Of a DNA stretch of 64,000 nucleotides, positions 1-13,800 are shown one piece after another. The stretch is taken from assembly GCF_041381155.1 (NCBI RefSeq), contig NC_091135.1, forward strand, positions 71,576,888 to 71,640,887, in the 5' to 3' direction. Source of the stretch: Argopecten irradians (Eukaryota > Mollusca > Bivalvia > Pectinida > Pectinidae). The notes under the pieces are model-generated. The model was not told the DNA's origin, did not search any database, and was given only the letters and a program-made list of their open reading frames with translations. Every line of letters begins with the position of its first letter. Position 1 is the stretch's first letter. A program made the position numbers and the translations under genes.

Positions 1-1866
1 TAACAAAACCCTGGATAGCTCGAACAGCTATTCGTCGAATACCCCTTATTCCTCAAACAGAAATATATCACTGTTTCAGCAAATACATAGTATGTACCCA
101 TGCATTCGTCCAACAGGTGTTCGGCCCTTGATAATTGTTTACCTGTGTCACACCTGACTGCACCGACCGTCACGACCTGTGTTTATACAAGTGTCGTATC
201 AAGTCTTTCGGTAATTAATGGATTAACAGTGTCAGTATTACCTACCTTCACGATCGCCAGTCGATGCAAACTTTATTTGAATATTTCAGAAAAGGCATTA
301 AATAATCAATGTCTCTCTCGTAATAATCTTCGCTTAAATACGAAAATACGGAAGATGTTGATTCGTGTTAAATAGAAAGTACGCATTGTGAAATGACAAA
401 AGAGTTGGAAGAAATCGCTGACGTCCGACTTCCTGTATAAGTTCAATATTTTTTTTTAATTTCTGTGTTCTTTTTCCAAAAGACATAAACGATACCAAAA
501 TTTGATAGTGCTAAGTACAAATCACATGTTCGATTTTATCAGTGCGTTCCGTATCTTTCCCCCCATATTGTATTTTCGTAACTTTCTTAGTGAACACGTG
601 TAACCTAACGCTTTTACAAGGTAGACATAGGTATCGTTGTTTGTTCGTAACTATGCTGGTTAATAACTTTATAGTGTGTATTTATTTTGTAGATGTGTTA
701 AATGATTTTTGTTAATTAAATTATCGAAATTGTACACATTGCCTGTTTTAACCAATATGGTACCACGTTTGACGATCGTCTACATTTGATTTACTTTGTC
801 GTCAGTATTTTCAAACCCTCATTTTATGTAATACATATTTTTTTCAACTTGATATTGCTATCAAAAACACTTTCATAAAAAATCCAAAATGCTGAAATTA
901 CGGTAATTAAAATGTCATTGCAATGTATTGTTTGTCTTAGGGAGACCGGACATTTTGACTGTCAACGGTCAATCATGACCAACCTCGGATAAGTCGAATA
1001 CCCTGTATTCCTCGAATTATTGATATGGTCCCCTGCTGTTCGAGTTATAGAGGTTTTATTACTGTATATGAAGTCAAGAGGCTATATTGAATGGGTAGCC
1101 ATGCAATACTGCCTCAAGCGAAATGTGTATTACCCCAGACCAGTAGGTATGAGAGAAACAGGGTTTTATATTCATGTCTTCCAATAACTCATACCCGTTA
1201 TGGTGCCATGGACTTGGGTTCCATTTTTCAGCTCTATTGTCACTGTTTCATGACTGAGTTTCATCAAAAATCTGAAAATAAACCAAAAACTAGTTAAATA
1301 AAAGAGGCAGCATCAAAATGAAATTGGGAAAAAAAATTATCGTCATAAAGTACTAAATTTTGCTGAATGATAGAGCATATATATATCCTTTAATATGTAA
1401 AATATCCACTAATAAAAAATGCCCAATGTTTCCAGGTCTTTCCAAACAACTGAAAACCCAAGAGGGGACATTCCGACTCATTGCCACAGAGCCTAAACAT
1501 ATCAAGTTCGCTTGTGCAGGCAGAAAAATGTGGATTTTCCTAAACAAACTTTGTAATGATGTACATGACGGATTCAGAAATTTGCCTAAAACTCACTGAA
1601 TACGAGTTAAATAACACAAATGGGCTCGTTGAAACAGGAGTAAGAACAAGTCAAACTCTGATAATTACGACGATTTAGCTATCAACTCCTATTGCTCCAG
1701 TTTGCATATATTACACGAAAGTTAGTGGTTTTTCCCAACCTGATAATAGTGGAATTAGGACACCCCCCCCCCGACCTGTTATAGTCTAGTCAACATTCAA
1801 CTTCCAATACTATACAGTACTGGTAGGCTAATCCCTATATAGAGATTCCTCCTCGAGACTCTTTTA
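1..1866. other. A+T-rich non-coding stretch
   Basis: No coding region, RNA gene or clear repeat boundary could be supported. The open frames here are short (at most 91 codons), low in complexity and resemble no family I recognise. A short C-run occurs near 1761-1771. Confidence 0.5.
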
Positions 1867-2383
1867 GGCCTAAATTAAAATATTGTTTGTTTGCCCTCCT
1901 CCGACCGACCCATGAAAATCGGCCTGACTCAAAAAATTTTATTGAAATATTCTGGTGAAATTTTTTTTATTGTCGTGTACTTTCCAGCGCCGTGTGAAAA
2001 CCTTTGATGAATTGCGGTATAAATTTTTGTTTCACCTTATTTCAAATTATTCAAATTCAAATTTACATACATTTGTCTCAGCCAAATGAGCAAACGATCG
2101 TGATTTAACTTCAACGTGCCGACATGCACTGATGCAGTTGTTTGTAACAATGTACACACATGTGTAGGAAAATGGCGCCGGGTTGAAGCCATACTTTCAC
2201 ATTTTCACACCGGGTGTTTGGGAATTTGATCGGTATTGCTATTGATACGACGATAGTTTGATAATATTTCAGATATTAATCCAAGTATTAACTGCATTAA
2301 AACGTCGTAGCAAGTATTTTTGTTTCCAGAGTAAAATATGAAACTTTGCGGCTAATCATATTATACTGACTGCGTAAACAAAA

Positions 2384-2441
2384 CATGGCGGCCGAAGAGT
2401 AAAGCATGGTTTCTCCAACTGATCGTGAACTACAGGTACGT
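2384..2441 (+). other. Candidate 5' exon: ATG plus nine codons ending at a strong splice donor
   Basis: A YY1-like start-site motif (AACATGGCGGC, about 2383-2393) is followed by a five-codon upstream frame that stops. A second ATG at 2406 opens ten codons (MVSPTDRELQ). These end exactly at CAG|GTACGT, a near-consensus 5' splice site with the exon ending at 2435. No downstream exon was identified. The region lies inside a possible DNA transposon, so it could be the relic first exon of a transposon gene, a host 5' exon, or chance. Confidence 0.25.
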
Positions 2442-2894
2442 TACGTTCACAAATAAACATATTTGAAACTGTAAATGCCTTAAGTAGATGTTTTAGGTAA
2501 TGATTGTAATGAGTTAGAATCCACGACTGCACAAACGATCTGCATCAATGACGAATATCTTTGCCGATTCATGTAAAAAATGACAAGCCGTACGAACACT
2601 AAAACGTGTTGACCATGCCGATATGAAGTGTTCATGGAAACATATATCGGCGTATTTTGTTGAAAATAACCTCCAAGTAAATATGAGCACTATCCACAAT
2701 TCGTAGTTATTGATAATTAAATTAAATCACCCGTGAATTAACTTGAATTAAATGACAAAAATAACAAGCACACACACAGTTATTTACAACGTGATTTTTC
2801 TATGCCAATAAAACAAACAAAAAGAATTTCCGATACAAAGTCATTTTGGTGATATTTTTAATTACTCCATTGCTCAAATCCATCATCCAGTAAA

Positions 2895-3012
2895 CTGAAA
2901 AATAGGTGGGGGGGTCTTATTTGCAGACATCCCCCCTAAGTCTGAAAATGTGTCAAAATAGGTGGGGGGTCGTATTTGCGGGAGGGGTCTTCTTTGCGGT
3001 CAAATACGGTAA
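2895..3012. repeat. G-rich two-copy repeat
   Basis: AAATAGGTGGGGGG followed by TCTTATTTGC or TCGTATTTGC occurs twice, at about 2909 and 2958, and ends at TTGCGGTCAAATACGGTA. The G-runs could form a quadruplex. It resembles the end of a dispersed repeat, but no partner end was found. Confidence 0.35.
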
Positions 3013-3589
3013 AAGTTGAATCATTCCATGGATCTTCAAACGTTTTGGTAGTCTGATGTAACATGGTCGAATGTCAGAATATTGGGATCAAGGGTCAAAA
3101 ATAGAAGTCCACCGTCGGAGATATGGATTTTTTTTTTTAAATTGGGTTGATGTACGATGGTCCAGAAAATATTTAAAAAGACTCTTTCCCGAGGGTATCG
3201 TTCAATATGCTAACCCTGCCCAGACAAAACGCCCATGTTTGATTATTTTTCTTATACGTCTTGTACTTGTATTGACACATTATGTGTAGTGTGAGTCACA
3301 GCTGTTTATGACGTCATAACAATTGCATGTGATTTGATTGTTCTACACACAGACAAAGCAATGGGCATTTTCAATTGTTGTGACATCCAGTGATAAATCT
3401 ATGTTTTGACAATGATGGGACAATTTGTGGTAATTGAGTCAAAACTATATAAGTTTGAGTTTTGCAAAATAAAATAAAATAATTTTCCTACCTACCGACC
3501 CATTCTTAAAATTCCAGATCAGAAAAGGGCAAACCAACATTATTTTAAGTCTGGCCTTATATACAGACGTTCGATAGATGTTCGATCGC

Positions 3590-3763
3590 TACTTTGAGCA
3601 GCAATTTTGAAAGTCCCTCGCTGTCATGTGACCGCCATAGTCTGTTTCAATAAAATTCATTATCTTTATTTCCTTATTCTATTCAGTGTAATAGGCATTA
3701 ATATCTCGAATGCACTATAGTGCTCATGTGACAGCGAGGGACTTTCAAATTGGCTGCTCAAAG
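3590..3763. mobile_element. Small foldback MITE
   Basis: About 40 bases at 3590-3633 (containing GAAAGTCCCTCGCTGTCATG) are repeated almost perfectly in inverted orientation at 3724-3763, around a loop of about 90 bp. The whole unit is about 174 bp with no coding capacity, as expected for a foldback MITE. The superfamily is not evident. Confidence 0.6.
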
Positions 3764-3896
3764 GACAACCTGACTTGATTTTCCAGAATAAAGTTTAGAA
3801 GGCTCAAGTAGGGATTCCGACGAGAGACATCTATCAAACATCCGAATATAAAAAGAGTCTCGAGGACGAATCACAATAGGAATTACTGGCAAGTGA

Positions 3897-3965
3897 CTAC
3901 TCCTACACTTGTATGAGGTCTTATTCCACCTGATTACATTGGGTGGATATGCGACCTCATACGAG
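3897..3965. repeat. Dispersed repeat shared with 41348-41410
   Basis: The stretch containing CTTATTCCACCTGATTACAT and GGGTGGATATGCGAC recurs with few changes at about 41348-41410 in the same orientation. It is a fragment of an unclassified interspersed repeat. Confidence 0.5.
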
Positions 3966-4293
3966 ATCCTTATGTCCACCATGTTGCTGGCAGCGCCTGG
4001 TTATTTGTTGCTGGGTTTAAACAGATCTAAGACAATTAAAATGGCAAGATATATAAACGATTACTGATTGACTTACATGTTGATTATATATTAATCCATT
4101 CCTGCAAATATTTTTGTATGACACCACACATATTTTGTTAAATCCATGTTAAATCGTATGCAAATTGATGTTCTCAATTCTACTGTCACTAAAACATTAT
4201 GGCTGCTATGGTTAACACACAACACAAAATTTAAATTTAGCGAAACGCATAATGGAAATGAGGCTTACTTCATAAAACCTCAATATTCCTATT

Positions 4294-6282
4294 CAAACAA
4301 GAGATCCCAGAGTGATCTTGGCGCCCACCAAAGAATGATCTATGTCTGACAATGGAAAGATGGATCTTTTCTCTACTTTTTAAACTTTTTCAAACATATA
4401 CTACACATAAAATTTGAGACAGATCCCTTCAGTACTTTCTGAGAAATAGCAGTAACAAACTTCAACTAACAAAATCCAAGATGGTTCCTTGGCGTCATCT
4501 TGATGATGAACATTCCCAAATCGCAATATGCACATCTAGGGCCCTAGGGGATCCTACATGTGAAATTTGAGAATGATACATTCAATACTTTCTGAGAAAT
4601 AGCTATAACAAACTTTAAATATCAAAATCCAAGATGGCTGCCTGGCGGCCATCTTGTTGATCGGTCGGTCCCAAAAGGCAATATGCACAACTAGGTCTCT
4701 AGGGGAACCTACATATGAAATTTGAGACAGATCTTTTCAGTATTTTCTGAGAAATAGCGATAACCATCTTTAAATATCAAAATCCAAGATGGCTGCCTGG
4801 CGGCCATCTCGTTCACCGATCGGTCCCAAAACGCAATATGCACAACTTGGATCTGTGGGGGAACCTACATATGAAATTTGAGACAGATCCCTTCAGTACT
4901 TTCTGAGAAACAGCGATAACCAACTTTAGATATCATAATCCAAGATGGCTGCCTGGCTGCCATCTTGTTCACCAATCAGCCGAAAATGCAATATGCACAC
5001 AGTCCGTGGGGGAACCTACATATGAAATTTGAGACAGATCCCTTAAGCATTTTCTGAGAAACAGCGATAACAAACTTTATATTAGCTATCAAAATCCAAG
5101 ATGGCTGCCTAGCGGCCATCTTGTTCACCGATCGGTCCCAATATGCAATATGCACAACTAGGGACCTAGAGGAACCTTCAAATACAATTTGAGACAGATC
5201 CTTTCAGTACTTTCTAAGAAATAGCGGTAACAAATTTCAACTATCAAAATCCAAGATGGCGGCCTGTCGGCCATCTTGTTCATCGATCAGTCCGAAAATG
5301 CTGTATGCACAACAAGACCTCTAGGGGAACATGCACATAAAATTTGAGACATATCCCTTTATTACTTTCTGAGAAATAGCGGTAACAAACTTTAACTATC
5401 AAAATCCAAGATGGTTGCCGGGAGGCCATCTTGTTGGCCAATTGGTCTCAAAATGCAATATGCACAACTAGGGACCTAGGGGAACCTGCACACGAAATTT
5501 GAGACAGATCCCTTCATAACTTTCTGAGAAATAGTGATAACAAACTTAGGCATCAAAATCCAAAATGGCTGCCTGGCGGCCATCTTGTTCACCGATCGGT
5601 CCCAAAACGCAATATGCACAACTAGGTCCGTAGTGGAACCTACATATGAAATTTGAGACAGATCCCTTCAGTACTTTCTGAGAAATAGTGATAACAAACT
5701 TAGGCATCAAAATCCAAAATGGCTGCCTGGCGGCCATCTTGTTCACCGATCGGTTCCAAAACGCAATATGCACAACTAGGTCCGTAGGGGACCTACAACC
5801 TACATATGAAATTTGAGACAGATCCCTTCAGTACTTTCTGAGAAATAGTGATAACAAACTTAGGCATCAAAATCCAAAATGGCTGCCTGGCGGCCATCTT
5901 GTTCACCGATCGGTTCCAAAACGCACTATGCGCAACTACGTCCGTAGGGGAACCTACATATGAAATTTGAGACAGATCCCTCTTCAGTATTTTCTGAGAA
6001 ATAGCGATGAGAAATAGCGATAACAAACTTTAACTATCAAAATCCAAGATGGCTGCCTGGCCGCCATCTTGTTGACTGATCCGTCCCAAAATGCAATATG
6101 CACAACTAGGGCCCTAGGGGAACCTTTATATGAATTTTGAGACAGATCCCTTTGGTACTTTCTGAGAAATAGTGATAACAAGAATTGTTAACGGAGGACG
6201 GAGACGGACGGACGAAGGACGGACGATGGACCACGGACAAAAAGCGATTTGAATAGCCCACCATCTGATGATGGTGGGCTAA
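4294..6282 (+). mobile_element. Helentron/pearl-like non-autonomous element with a ~155-bp tandem core (copy 1)
   Basis: The left end begins near CAAACAAGAGATCCC and carries GCGCCCACCA. The right end is a perfect hairpin (AGCCCACCATC, TGAT loop, GATGGTGGGCT) running into CTAA at 6279-6282. The subterminal CCCACCA and TGGTGGG are inverted relative to each other. Between them are about eleven diverged units of roughly 155 bp, each with a palindromic core (CCAAGATGGC ... GCCATCTTGG) and a TTTCTGAGAAATAGC motif, followed by a (GACG)n-like tract. Subterminal inverted repeats, an internal tandem core and a 3' hairpin before CTRR match non-autonomous Helentrons and the bivalve pearl family. The family assignment is inference. 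A second copy lies at 28046-29697, inverted. Confidence 0.65.
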
Positions 6283-6423
6283 TAAAAAATGGCGGTGAAA
6301 ATACGGTGAATAAGAAATGCATTTTATCATAGCTTCTTGGACTAATTTATTGGAAATGTCTTGCAATGTATTTATGATATGTAAACCCAAAAAGGTAAGT
6401 GACAACATATAAATAACAAGCTT

Positions 6424-7574
6424 AAGAGGCCCATGGGCCTTAACGGTCACCCGAGTTAGAATATATAATGAAACAAATAATGAAACAAATTAAAGACATA
6501 TAAACACTATATATATGCTGGGCCTTGAAGTTGGTCAGTGATTTATAAATTTGACCCTTTTAGACTATGAAGAGTATTTGCTTCCATCAAACCTGTGAAC
6601 TTCGAGGTATTTTTGAAATTTTAATCAATTTGACCCTGGTTGGTCCTGCCCCTCTGGTCCCCCAGGGGGTCATCGAGGACGGATATGGATGTGAAAATGC
6701 TTTATCTTCGGCTAATAATTCTAATCAAGTTTGACTAATTTCCTACGAAAATTGGGCAAATAATGTTCACAAACATGTTTTTCCTATATAAACTTAAGTA
6801 AACTTGACCCCTCCCCAGGGGGTAATGTGAGACCCCAAGATCATATAATTCAGTTTTTATAAAACACCTGAAGACCTTTCCATCTATAATTATTTGATTC
6901 TACTATATCCAGAATTTTAGAAGATTTTTGAAGTTTTAGCCTATTTGACCCTTTTTTAGCCCCCCCCCCCCCACTGCCCCCAGGGGGTCGGCTTGGACCA
7001 TTATGGATATGATATTAAAATGCTATCTTAGGCTAATAATTCTAACCAAGTTTGACTTGTTTCCAATGAAAATTGAGCAAAAAATGCTCATAAATGTGTT
7101 TTCCCTATATAAACTATAGTAAACTTGACCCCCTCCCCCAAAGGGAAACAGGAGACCCCAGGGTCATATAATTCACAATTTTTGTAAAGGACCTTAAGAC
7201 CTGTCTATTTATGAAAAGTATTTGTTTCTACCATTTCCAGAATTTCAGAAGAAGATTTTTGAAGTTTTAGTGAAGAGTATTTGAGAGTATTTGATTCTAC
7301 CACATCTGTGAGTAGAGAAGAAGATTTTTGAAATTTCACTCAATTTTACCCCTTTTGGCCCCTACCACAGCCCCCTGGGGGGTGGGGACCATATAATTCA
7401 CAATTTTGATTGGCCTTATGCCTTAGAAGGTTTGTGCAAAATTTCATTGAAATTGCTTCAGCAGTTTTGGAGAAGAAGTCGAAAATGTAAATTGTTTACG
7501 GACATACGACGGACGACGGATGACGCACGACGACGGACAAAAGGCGATTAGAAACTTCGTCTCAGGTGACCTAA
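6424..7574 (+). mobile_element. Second Helentron-like non-autonomous family
   Basis: It starts near AAGAGGCCCATGGGCC with subterminal GGTCACCCGAG and ends with CTCAGGTGACCTAA, so the subterminal motifs are inverted and the end is again CTAA. The interior has about three degenerate units with C-run and CCCAGGGGGTC motifs and TTTGAAGTTTTAG blocks. Next comes a GACGGACGACGG tract and ACAAAAGGCGATT, shared with the 155-bp-core element just upstream. It has no coding capacity. The 3' hairpin is weak, so membership in this class rests on the shared tail and the inverted subterminal motifs. Confidence 0.5.
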
Positions 7575-8470
7575 AAATGTGACTTTTGATACATTTTACA
7601 TCATTTTGATCAACTTTGGCCCAGCAACATGAATCGATGATCGTGCTCGTTACAGGTCACACGACGAAATGTTAAAATGTATCTCGTCGTGTTAACCTCT
7701 TAACATTGTTGCAAATGTTTACGTTGGGAGTAATAACAGGCGACCAGTTCTCGCCGAAAACCAATTCTCGCAATCGCATACTGTACGAGTTTTCAGAATA
7801 TCAGCATGGAAGTATCTTCCATGCTGTCCGTCCTATCAGAAGATGACATAATTGGCGTGAAATTGTGTGACAATCATACAGATACGCAAGCGATGACAAG
7901 AATTGGTACTCGGGGAGAACTAGTCGTCTCGAGGGGGAAATTAGACGTCCATTGAATTCGATTGAAAAATTTGATACGGTCCGAAGTTTCTGAAAATCTT
8001 GTAATAGACAAATCAAGACAACAGTATTAACAACGGAACCCTCTGGATAATGTCGCTGTTGAGTTGGGTTTTCTTAGGAGCAATACTTGACGAAGTAAAA
8101 CTTCATGAAAATTGTGCTGTTGTGTTCATCAAAAATGTAAACAAAAGTGTACCGGCTCGATAACAATGGTGTTTACGACATGAATTAACTGAAAAACGTT
8201 AAAAATGACCATCTGATTGCAAAATTTGAACAATACTTCTGAATATGAAATGTCAAGAATATGCATACTTACCTCACTAAATTCATGATTACATGGATTG
8301 ATTTACCATGTAAAATCTCCAAAAATGGCGCATACAATGCGTTTCAAATACGCTTCAAAATATTTGGTTAACAGGACGCTTTAAATTAGGCTACTTGCAA
8401 TCCAAGCGTACGCATGTACACGATTCAGATTCGCTTGGTCACACTAATAACAGCGCGAAATCCGGAAACA
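7575..8470. other. Non-coding stretch, nothing recognised
   Basis: Neither strand has a supportable gene. The open frames (for example 71 codons at 7801-8016, -) show no domain, and no strong repeat structure is visible. Confidence 0.45.
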
Positions 8471-8474
8471 AATT

Positions 8475-8745
8475 GGACGGCGAGCGCCTGGTGCAGTGGT
8501 TGTATTTTTTCATTAAATTCAGAGCTAAAAATTAATTTATTCGTCAATAAACTGAAAAAAATGTTATTTGCACTCTTCAAATTGTCACATTTTTGATTAT
8601 CAAACAAAATGGACAGCGAGCGCCTGATAGTATTTCTTTTTCAAACAAATTTTGAGCCCAAAATTAACTTATTCGTCAATAAATTAAAAAAAAGTCATTT
8701 GTACTTTTCAAATGGTCACATTTGTGATTATCATCATATCCTTAG
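8475..8745. repeat. Two-copy ~135-bp tandem duplication
   Basis: The block containing GCGAGCGCCTG, ATTCGTCAATAAA and a (G)TCACATTTTTGATTATCA end occurs at about 8475-8610 and again, diverged, at about 8610-8745. It is non-coding and its origin is unknown. Confidence 0.6.
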
Positions 8746-9084
8746 CCTTTACTATTTTATGGACTCTAATACTGTATAATAAAATAATAAAACATATAAA
8801 CTAGAAATTGTCATAGACAATTTGGCGGGCTTTTCACTATATTTAGTTTACAATACCGTCATTGCCAGGTAAGTTAAGAACTAGGTAATGCATGGGCTTT
8901 GAAGTTGTAACCAATAAATGACCTTGACTTTCAGCCCTGAATAAAAGTGTTTTAGTGAAGATCTGCATGAAGTTTGATCAGCCGAAGAGAACTCTCATCT
9001 TAATCCAATTCATATTTCCAAATTCGTTCGAGCAAATGATAACGAGATCGAATGCGCCTTAACGTCATCTGACTCGCGGTGTTG

Positions 9085-9205
9085 TTCAACAGGGACTGTC
9101 AGCTACATCCCTGACTGTACCCGTCCACGTACGTACCGGAAGGCTGTAATCGTACCGGATGTATATATAGCCTGTTATCTATAAATGATTCGGTCCGTTC
9201 GAACC
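9085..9205 (+). repeat. Head segment of the 41-bp minisatellite family (copy 1)
   Basis: GGGACTGTCAG, then CATCCCTGACTGTACCCGT, a GTACCGGAAGGC block and CGTACCGGATGT lie left of the 41-bp array. A diverged copy of the same series lies in inverted orientation at about 27640-27760, beyond the other array. This suggests that the arrays belong to a defined repeat family with a unique head. Confidence 0.5.
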
Positions 9206-9552
9206 TCAGAATAACAACGCACATAATGTATTTGATTTATTATCTGTCTCTAATACGCCTGCATCGTCCATCCTGTTTTAAAATAGAGCTTTTAGAAAGG
9301 GATTAGCTATTGTAGAATGTAATAAAATGCATAACACTTATTTTTTCATCTACTTTCACGCGAATCTGACATAAATGTACAAGTCTACATGTACGATGAA
9401 AAAAAAATGATTAGATTCTTCTACTTGGTAGGTACAGATATTCATCATTGTCGGTATCAGTCGCAGGAAAACTACATGCATATAATAATGTTATGAAATA
9501 TACAAAAAACAATGCTGGCTGTATCCGTCACTTAAAACATTTATAATACAAC

Positions 9553-10866
9553 TGATATCCCTGACTGTACCCGTTCTATACAACATCGATAACTTACATC
9601 CCTGACTGTACCCGTGTTTTTACAACATATATAACTTACATCCCTGACTGTACCCGTTCTATACAACATATATAACTTACATCCCTGACTGTACCCGTGT
9701 TTTACAACATATATAACTTACATCCCTGACTGTACCCGTGTTTTACAACATATATAACTTACATCCCTGACTGTACCCGTGCTATACAACACATATAACT
9801 TACATCCCTGACTGTACCCGTTCTATACAACATATATAACTTACATCCCTGACTGTACCCGTGTTTTACAACGTATATAACTTACATCCCTGACTGTACC
9901 CGTGCTGTACAACATATATAACTCACATCCCTGACTGTACCCGTGCTATAAGACATATATAACTTACATCCCTGACTGTACCCGTGCTATACAACGTATA
10001 TAACTTACATCCCTGACTGTACCCGTGTTTTACAACGTATATAACTTACATCCCTGACTGTACCCGCGTTTTACAACATATATAACTTACATCCCTGACT
10101 GTACCCGTTCTATACAACATATATAACTTACATCCCTGACTGTACCCGTGTTTTACAACGTATATAACTTACATCCCTGACTGTACCCGTTCTATACAAC
10201 ATATATAACTTACATCCCTGACTGTACCCGTGTTTTACAACGTATATAACTTACATCCCTGACTGTACCCGTGTTTTTTTACAACGTATATAACTTACAT
10301 CCCTGACTGTACCCTTGCTATACAACATATATAACTTACATCCCTGACTGTACCCGTTCTACACAACATATATAACTTACATCCCTGACTGTACCCGCGT
10401 TTTACAACATATATAACTTACATCCCTGACTGTACCCGTTCTATACAACATATATAACTTACATCCCTGACTGTACCCGTGCTATAAGACATATATAACT
10501 TACATTCCTGACTGTACCCGTTCTATACAACATATATAACTTACATCCCTGACTGTACCCGTGTTTTACAACGTATATAACTTACATCCCTGACTGTACC
10601 CGTGTTTTTTTACAACGTATATAACTTACATCCCTGACTGTACCCGTGCTATACAACATATATAACTTACATCCCTGACTGTACCCGTACTATACAACAT
10701 ATATAACTTACATCCCTGACTGTACCCGTACTATACAACATATATAACTTACATCCCTGACTGTACCCGTACTATACAACACATATAACTTACATCCCTG
10801 ACTGTACCCGTGCTATACAACATATATAACTTACATCCCTGACTGTACACGTGCTGTACAACGTAA
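9553..10866 (+). repeat. 41-bp minisatellite, about 32 copies
   Basis: The unit is ACATCCCTGACTGTACCCGT followed by about 21 bases ending in ATATATAACTT. Variation is concentrated after CCCGT (GTTTTACAACG, TCTATACAACA, GCTATAAGACA). The 20-bp half is nearly invariant over some 32 units (about 1.3 kb). Short open frames on the minus strand only reflect the repeat and are not genes. The same unit in reverse orientation forms the tracts at 25628-26442 and 27452-27650. Confidence 0.9.
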
Positions 10867-13800
10867 AAATGACCTGTATACATGTTTGTGTAGACTGGCC
10901 ACCACTCTCTAGAATATTGAGAAAAATCAAAGTACTGAAAGTACTGCTGCGGTAAAACTTCTGGATGATAGGAGTTGATTCGAGTGTTAAAGATTGATAA
11001 GTCAATGGTTATATTATCAGTATAACTGCAAATTGGAAAACGATCCAAAGAAAACAGGACTTAAACTAAGGCTGAAAAACTAATACAAATAATTGTTTTT
11101 TATTTGGTCGTAATAATTTATCACATTGATTTATTTTCTCACATTTTGTACAGGTCCAGTTATTCTAAATACACATAATGCATTTCAGTGCAGAACCTTC
11201 AATCAAAGAGGAAGTATTTATTTTGTCAAGTTTATATAAAGAAAAGTTTCAGCATTATGGTGACTTGTAATGTCAAATTAAATTGATTTTTTTTTTGTTA
11301 AAAACTAAACAGGCATTCTTCAGATATCAAGAAAAAACTTACTGGTTATTATATTATATAAAATCTCATATAATGTTTAAGCGATACCGTACACGTATTT
11401 GACCTTTAATGACTAATATGAATGACATCAAGGATTTCCTTTTTAACAAAAATGTATCTAGCAAGTTTAAGAACACCATACTATCTATAAGTACAAAATT
11501 TAATGGTTGTCAGACCGTGTAACATATATAACTAACGTATATTGTCATAAAGGATGACTTTCATGCTTCATAACTTCACGAATACTACTTTGGCAACATA
11601 TCAGGGAGAAAGAGGGGAAAGAGAGGGAAAGAGAGAAAAAAAAAATCTCTGTCAGCTATCAGCTGTTTACCGGTATATGCTATATCAAGTTTCAAGTACA
11701 TGAATGTATATATATTAACTAAAGAACTAAATAACCTGAGTTAATTAACTAAACGACATGTAAATGGCACGAAGGATGTTTTTTGTCAAAACATGTTAAT
11801 ATTTTTTCTCTATGTCTATCAAGTTTGTAGTACATTACAACATATATTCTAACAAACGGTAACGGCACGAGTTACCTAAATGACAGATATTGTCATCAGT
11901 GTCCTTTTCTAACTACAATTTGTAAATATCTTCTTATTAAACATTATGGAAAGTTGTTCAGCAAAATTTGGAGCAAGGATAGGTCCAAAATTCGGATCGC
12001 AAATTCACTCAGAAATTTTACTTTGACATGATAATTTACTTTGAAATTTGACTATTGGTTCCAAAACTGTTTTCATAAGGCTTGAACATGATAATTTACT
12101 TTGAAATATGAATATTGGTAGAAAAACTGTTCTTATAAGGCTTGGTTCAAGAAAAAACATAATTGTAGTATATGATTTAATGAAGGATAGTGACACGCTT
12201 ACTTTTTACTGTTTTGATGAATTGATACAAATCTATCAGATTAGTACTAATTTTGTGGAATATCACGGTTTTATTATCTGCTATCAGAGAATACCTGAAT
12301 TAGGCTGACTCTGAAATATGTCAAATTTGTTTCCTACTTACATTAAATATTTCATATTGATCTGTACAATGTAATGAAAAAATAACATACTCCTACCGGG
12401 AAGAGAAGATGGGAAGACTTAATTAGTTCAGTCGAATCATTTGAAATGGGTTGATATTTCTAAAATTTCCTTTACAGTAACGAAAATTATAAGCTTCAGT
12501 GGTTTCAATATATATTATAGCAGATTCACTCAGCAATTTTACTTTGACATGATAATCTACTCTGAAAAAACATTGTGTTACAAATTATATAAGTACATTT
12601 GCCTAGTACAGAATAGTACGTACATGTATTACAATTTCATTTATATTTTAAACACCTCCAATTTTCATTTCATTTGCATAAACAACCAAACGATAAGATT
12701 TCGTTATAAAATGACACTTAATCCTCTAAACAATAGAACAGCCAACCAACTCTAGATCACTGCTTATTGTTTTGATATTTTCCAAAAGAATTTATGATTT
12801 GTCCTTCCTTATATGTACATATTTTCTACTTGTCAAATTTTTGAAATTGATATTTATATATTATGTTTCTCTATACAATGTATTTGTCAAAGAGAACTAA
12901 TAAAGAAACTTGATGTGGTCATGATCAATGTATCACACCTTCACGCTTGGCTGCACACTGCTACAGATACGAAGAGATGTATATATGGGGTGGTTATCTA
13001 TCCTTTAATCTTTGAAATATTTTTCTCGAAAACCCAGCTCCCTACCGCTCCGAACCGCTGTAAATGAAAATGTGTATGAGCAAGGGACGTCAGAAACATT
13101 ATATAACATGTGTTGAGAATATGTATAACAGTATTTACATTAAAACCTATCTATTAAAACCACCCAGTGGTCCGAGTAAAAGTGGTCTTAATAGCGAGGT
13201 GGTCTTAATTCTGAGGTTGGACCAGGTTTCTTCTATGATCATGACGATCAAGAACAGAAACTCTGTATCCTAGCTGACCGGTACATAATATATGTACTGT
13301 ATTTTTGTTTCAAAATTGAAATTTTATGAAAAATGCAATATACATGTATATATAAATGTATATTATATATATATTTTTTTTATTTTTTTTGTTCAATTTT
13401 TTGCATTTAACACATTTACAAATACATGGGACATCAACATAAACTTGACATGACATATACATTACATTTATATAAAAAACATAAGAAACATAACATAGCA
13501 TGCTGAGTATGTACATGTACGTGTGGGGAAAAAACCAGTTTGATATATTTTGGTTAAGATAAATTTGCAAATTACTATATTTGATCAATTAGTTTTGTCG
13601 GCCATTAGAATCTTAATCATATCATATTTTAATGCATGCGTATCTAATCAAAACCAATAATTTACAAATATTTTTTAAAGATTGATAAATTAGGGACATA
13701 TAATGACTATACCATTTATTTCTAGAGCATAGACATATTTTTTTTTTCTTTAAATTAAGTTAATGGTGTGTGCTTACTTAAATCTTAAACTGAATTTCAC

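Larger units (their letters stand above)
1867..3556. mobile_element. Possible non-autonomous DNA transposon with degenerate inverted ends
   Basis: The sequence near 1867-1910 (GGCCTAAATTAAAATATTG, then TTTGCCCT and a CCGACCGACCC tract) recurs in inverted, diverged form at about 3495-3556. This suggests old terminal inverted repeats enclosing about 1.7 kb. The interior has no transposase. It holds a candidate first exon near 2406 and G-rich AAATAGGTGGGGGG motifs at 2904-2975. No target duplication was recognised, so the boundaries are approximate and the superfamily is not assigned. Confidence 0.35.

Noticed and set aside
5546..6181. Minus-strand frames of 60-77 codons in the 155-bp core array (and the matching ones at 28.7-29.2 kb)
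   Set aside because: They repeat with the core unit and change frame between units. There is no start context and no known domain.
9553..10866. CRISPR-like regularity of the 41-bp array
   Set aside because: The whole 41 bp repeats with minor variants and there are no unique spacers. The context is eukaryotic.
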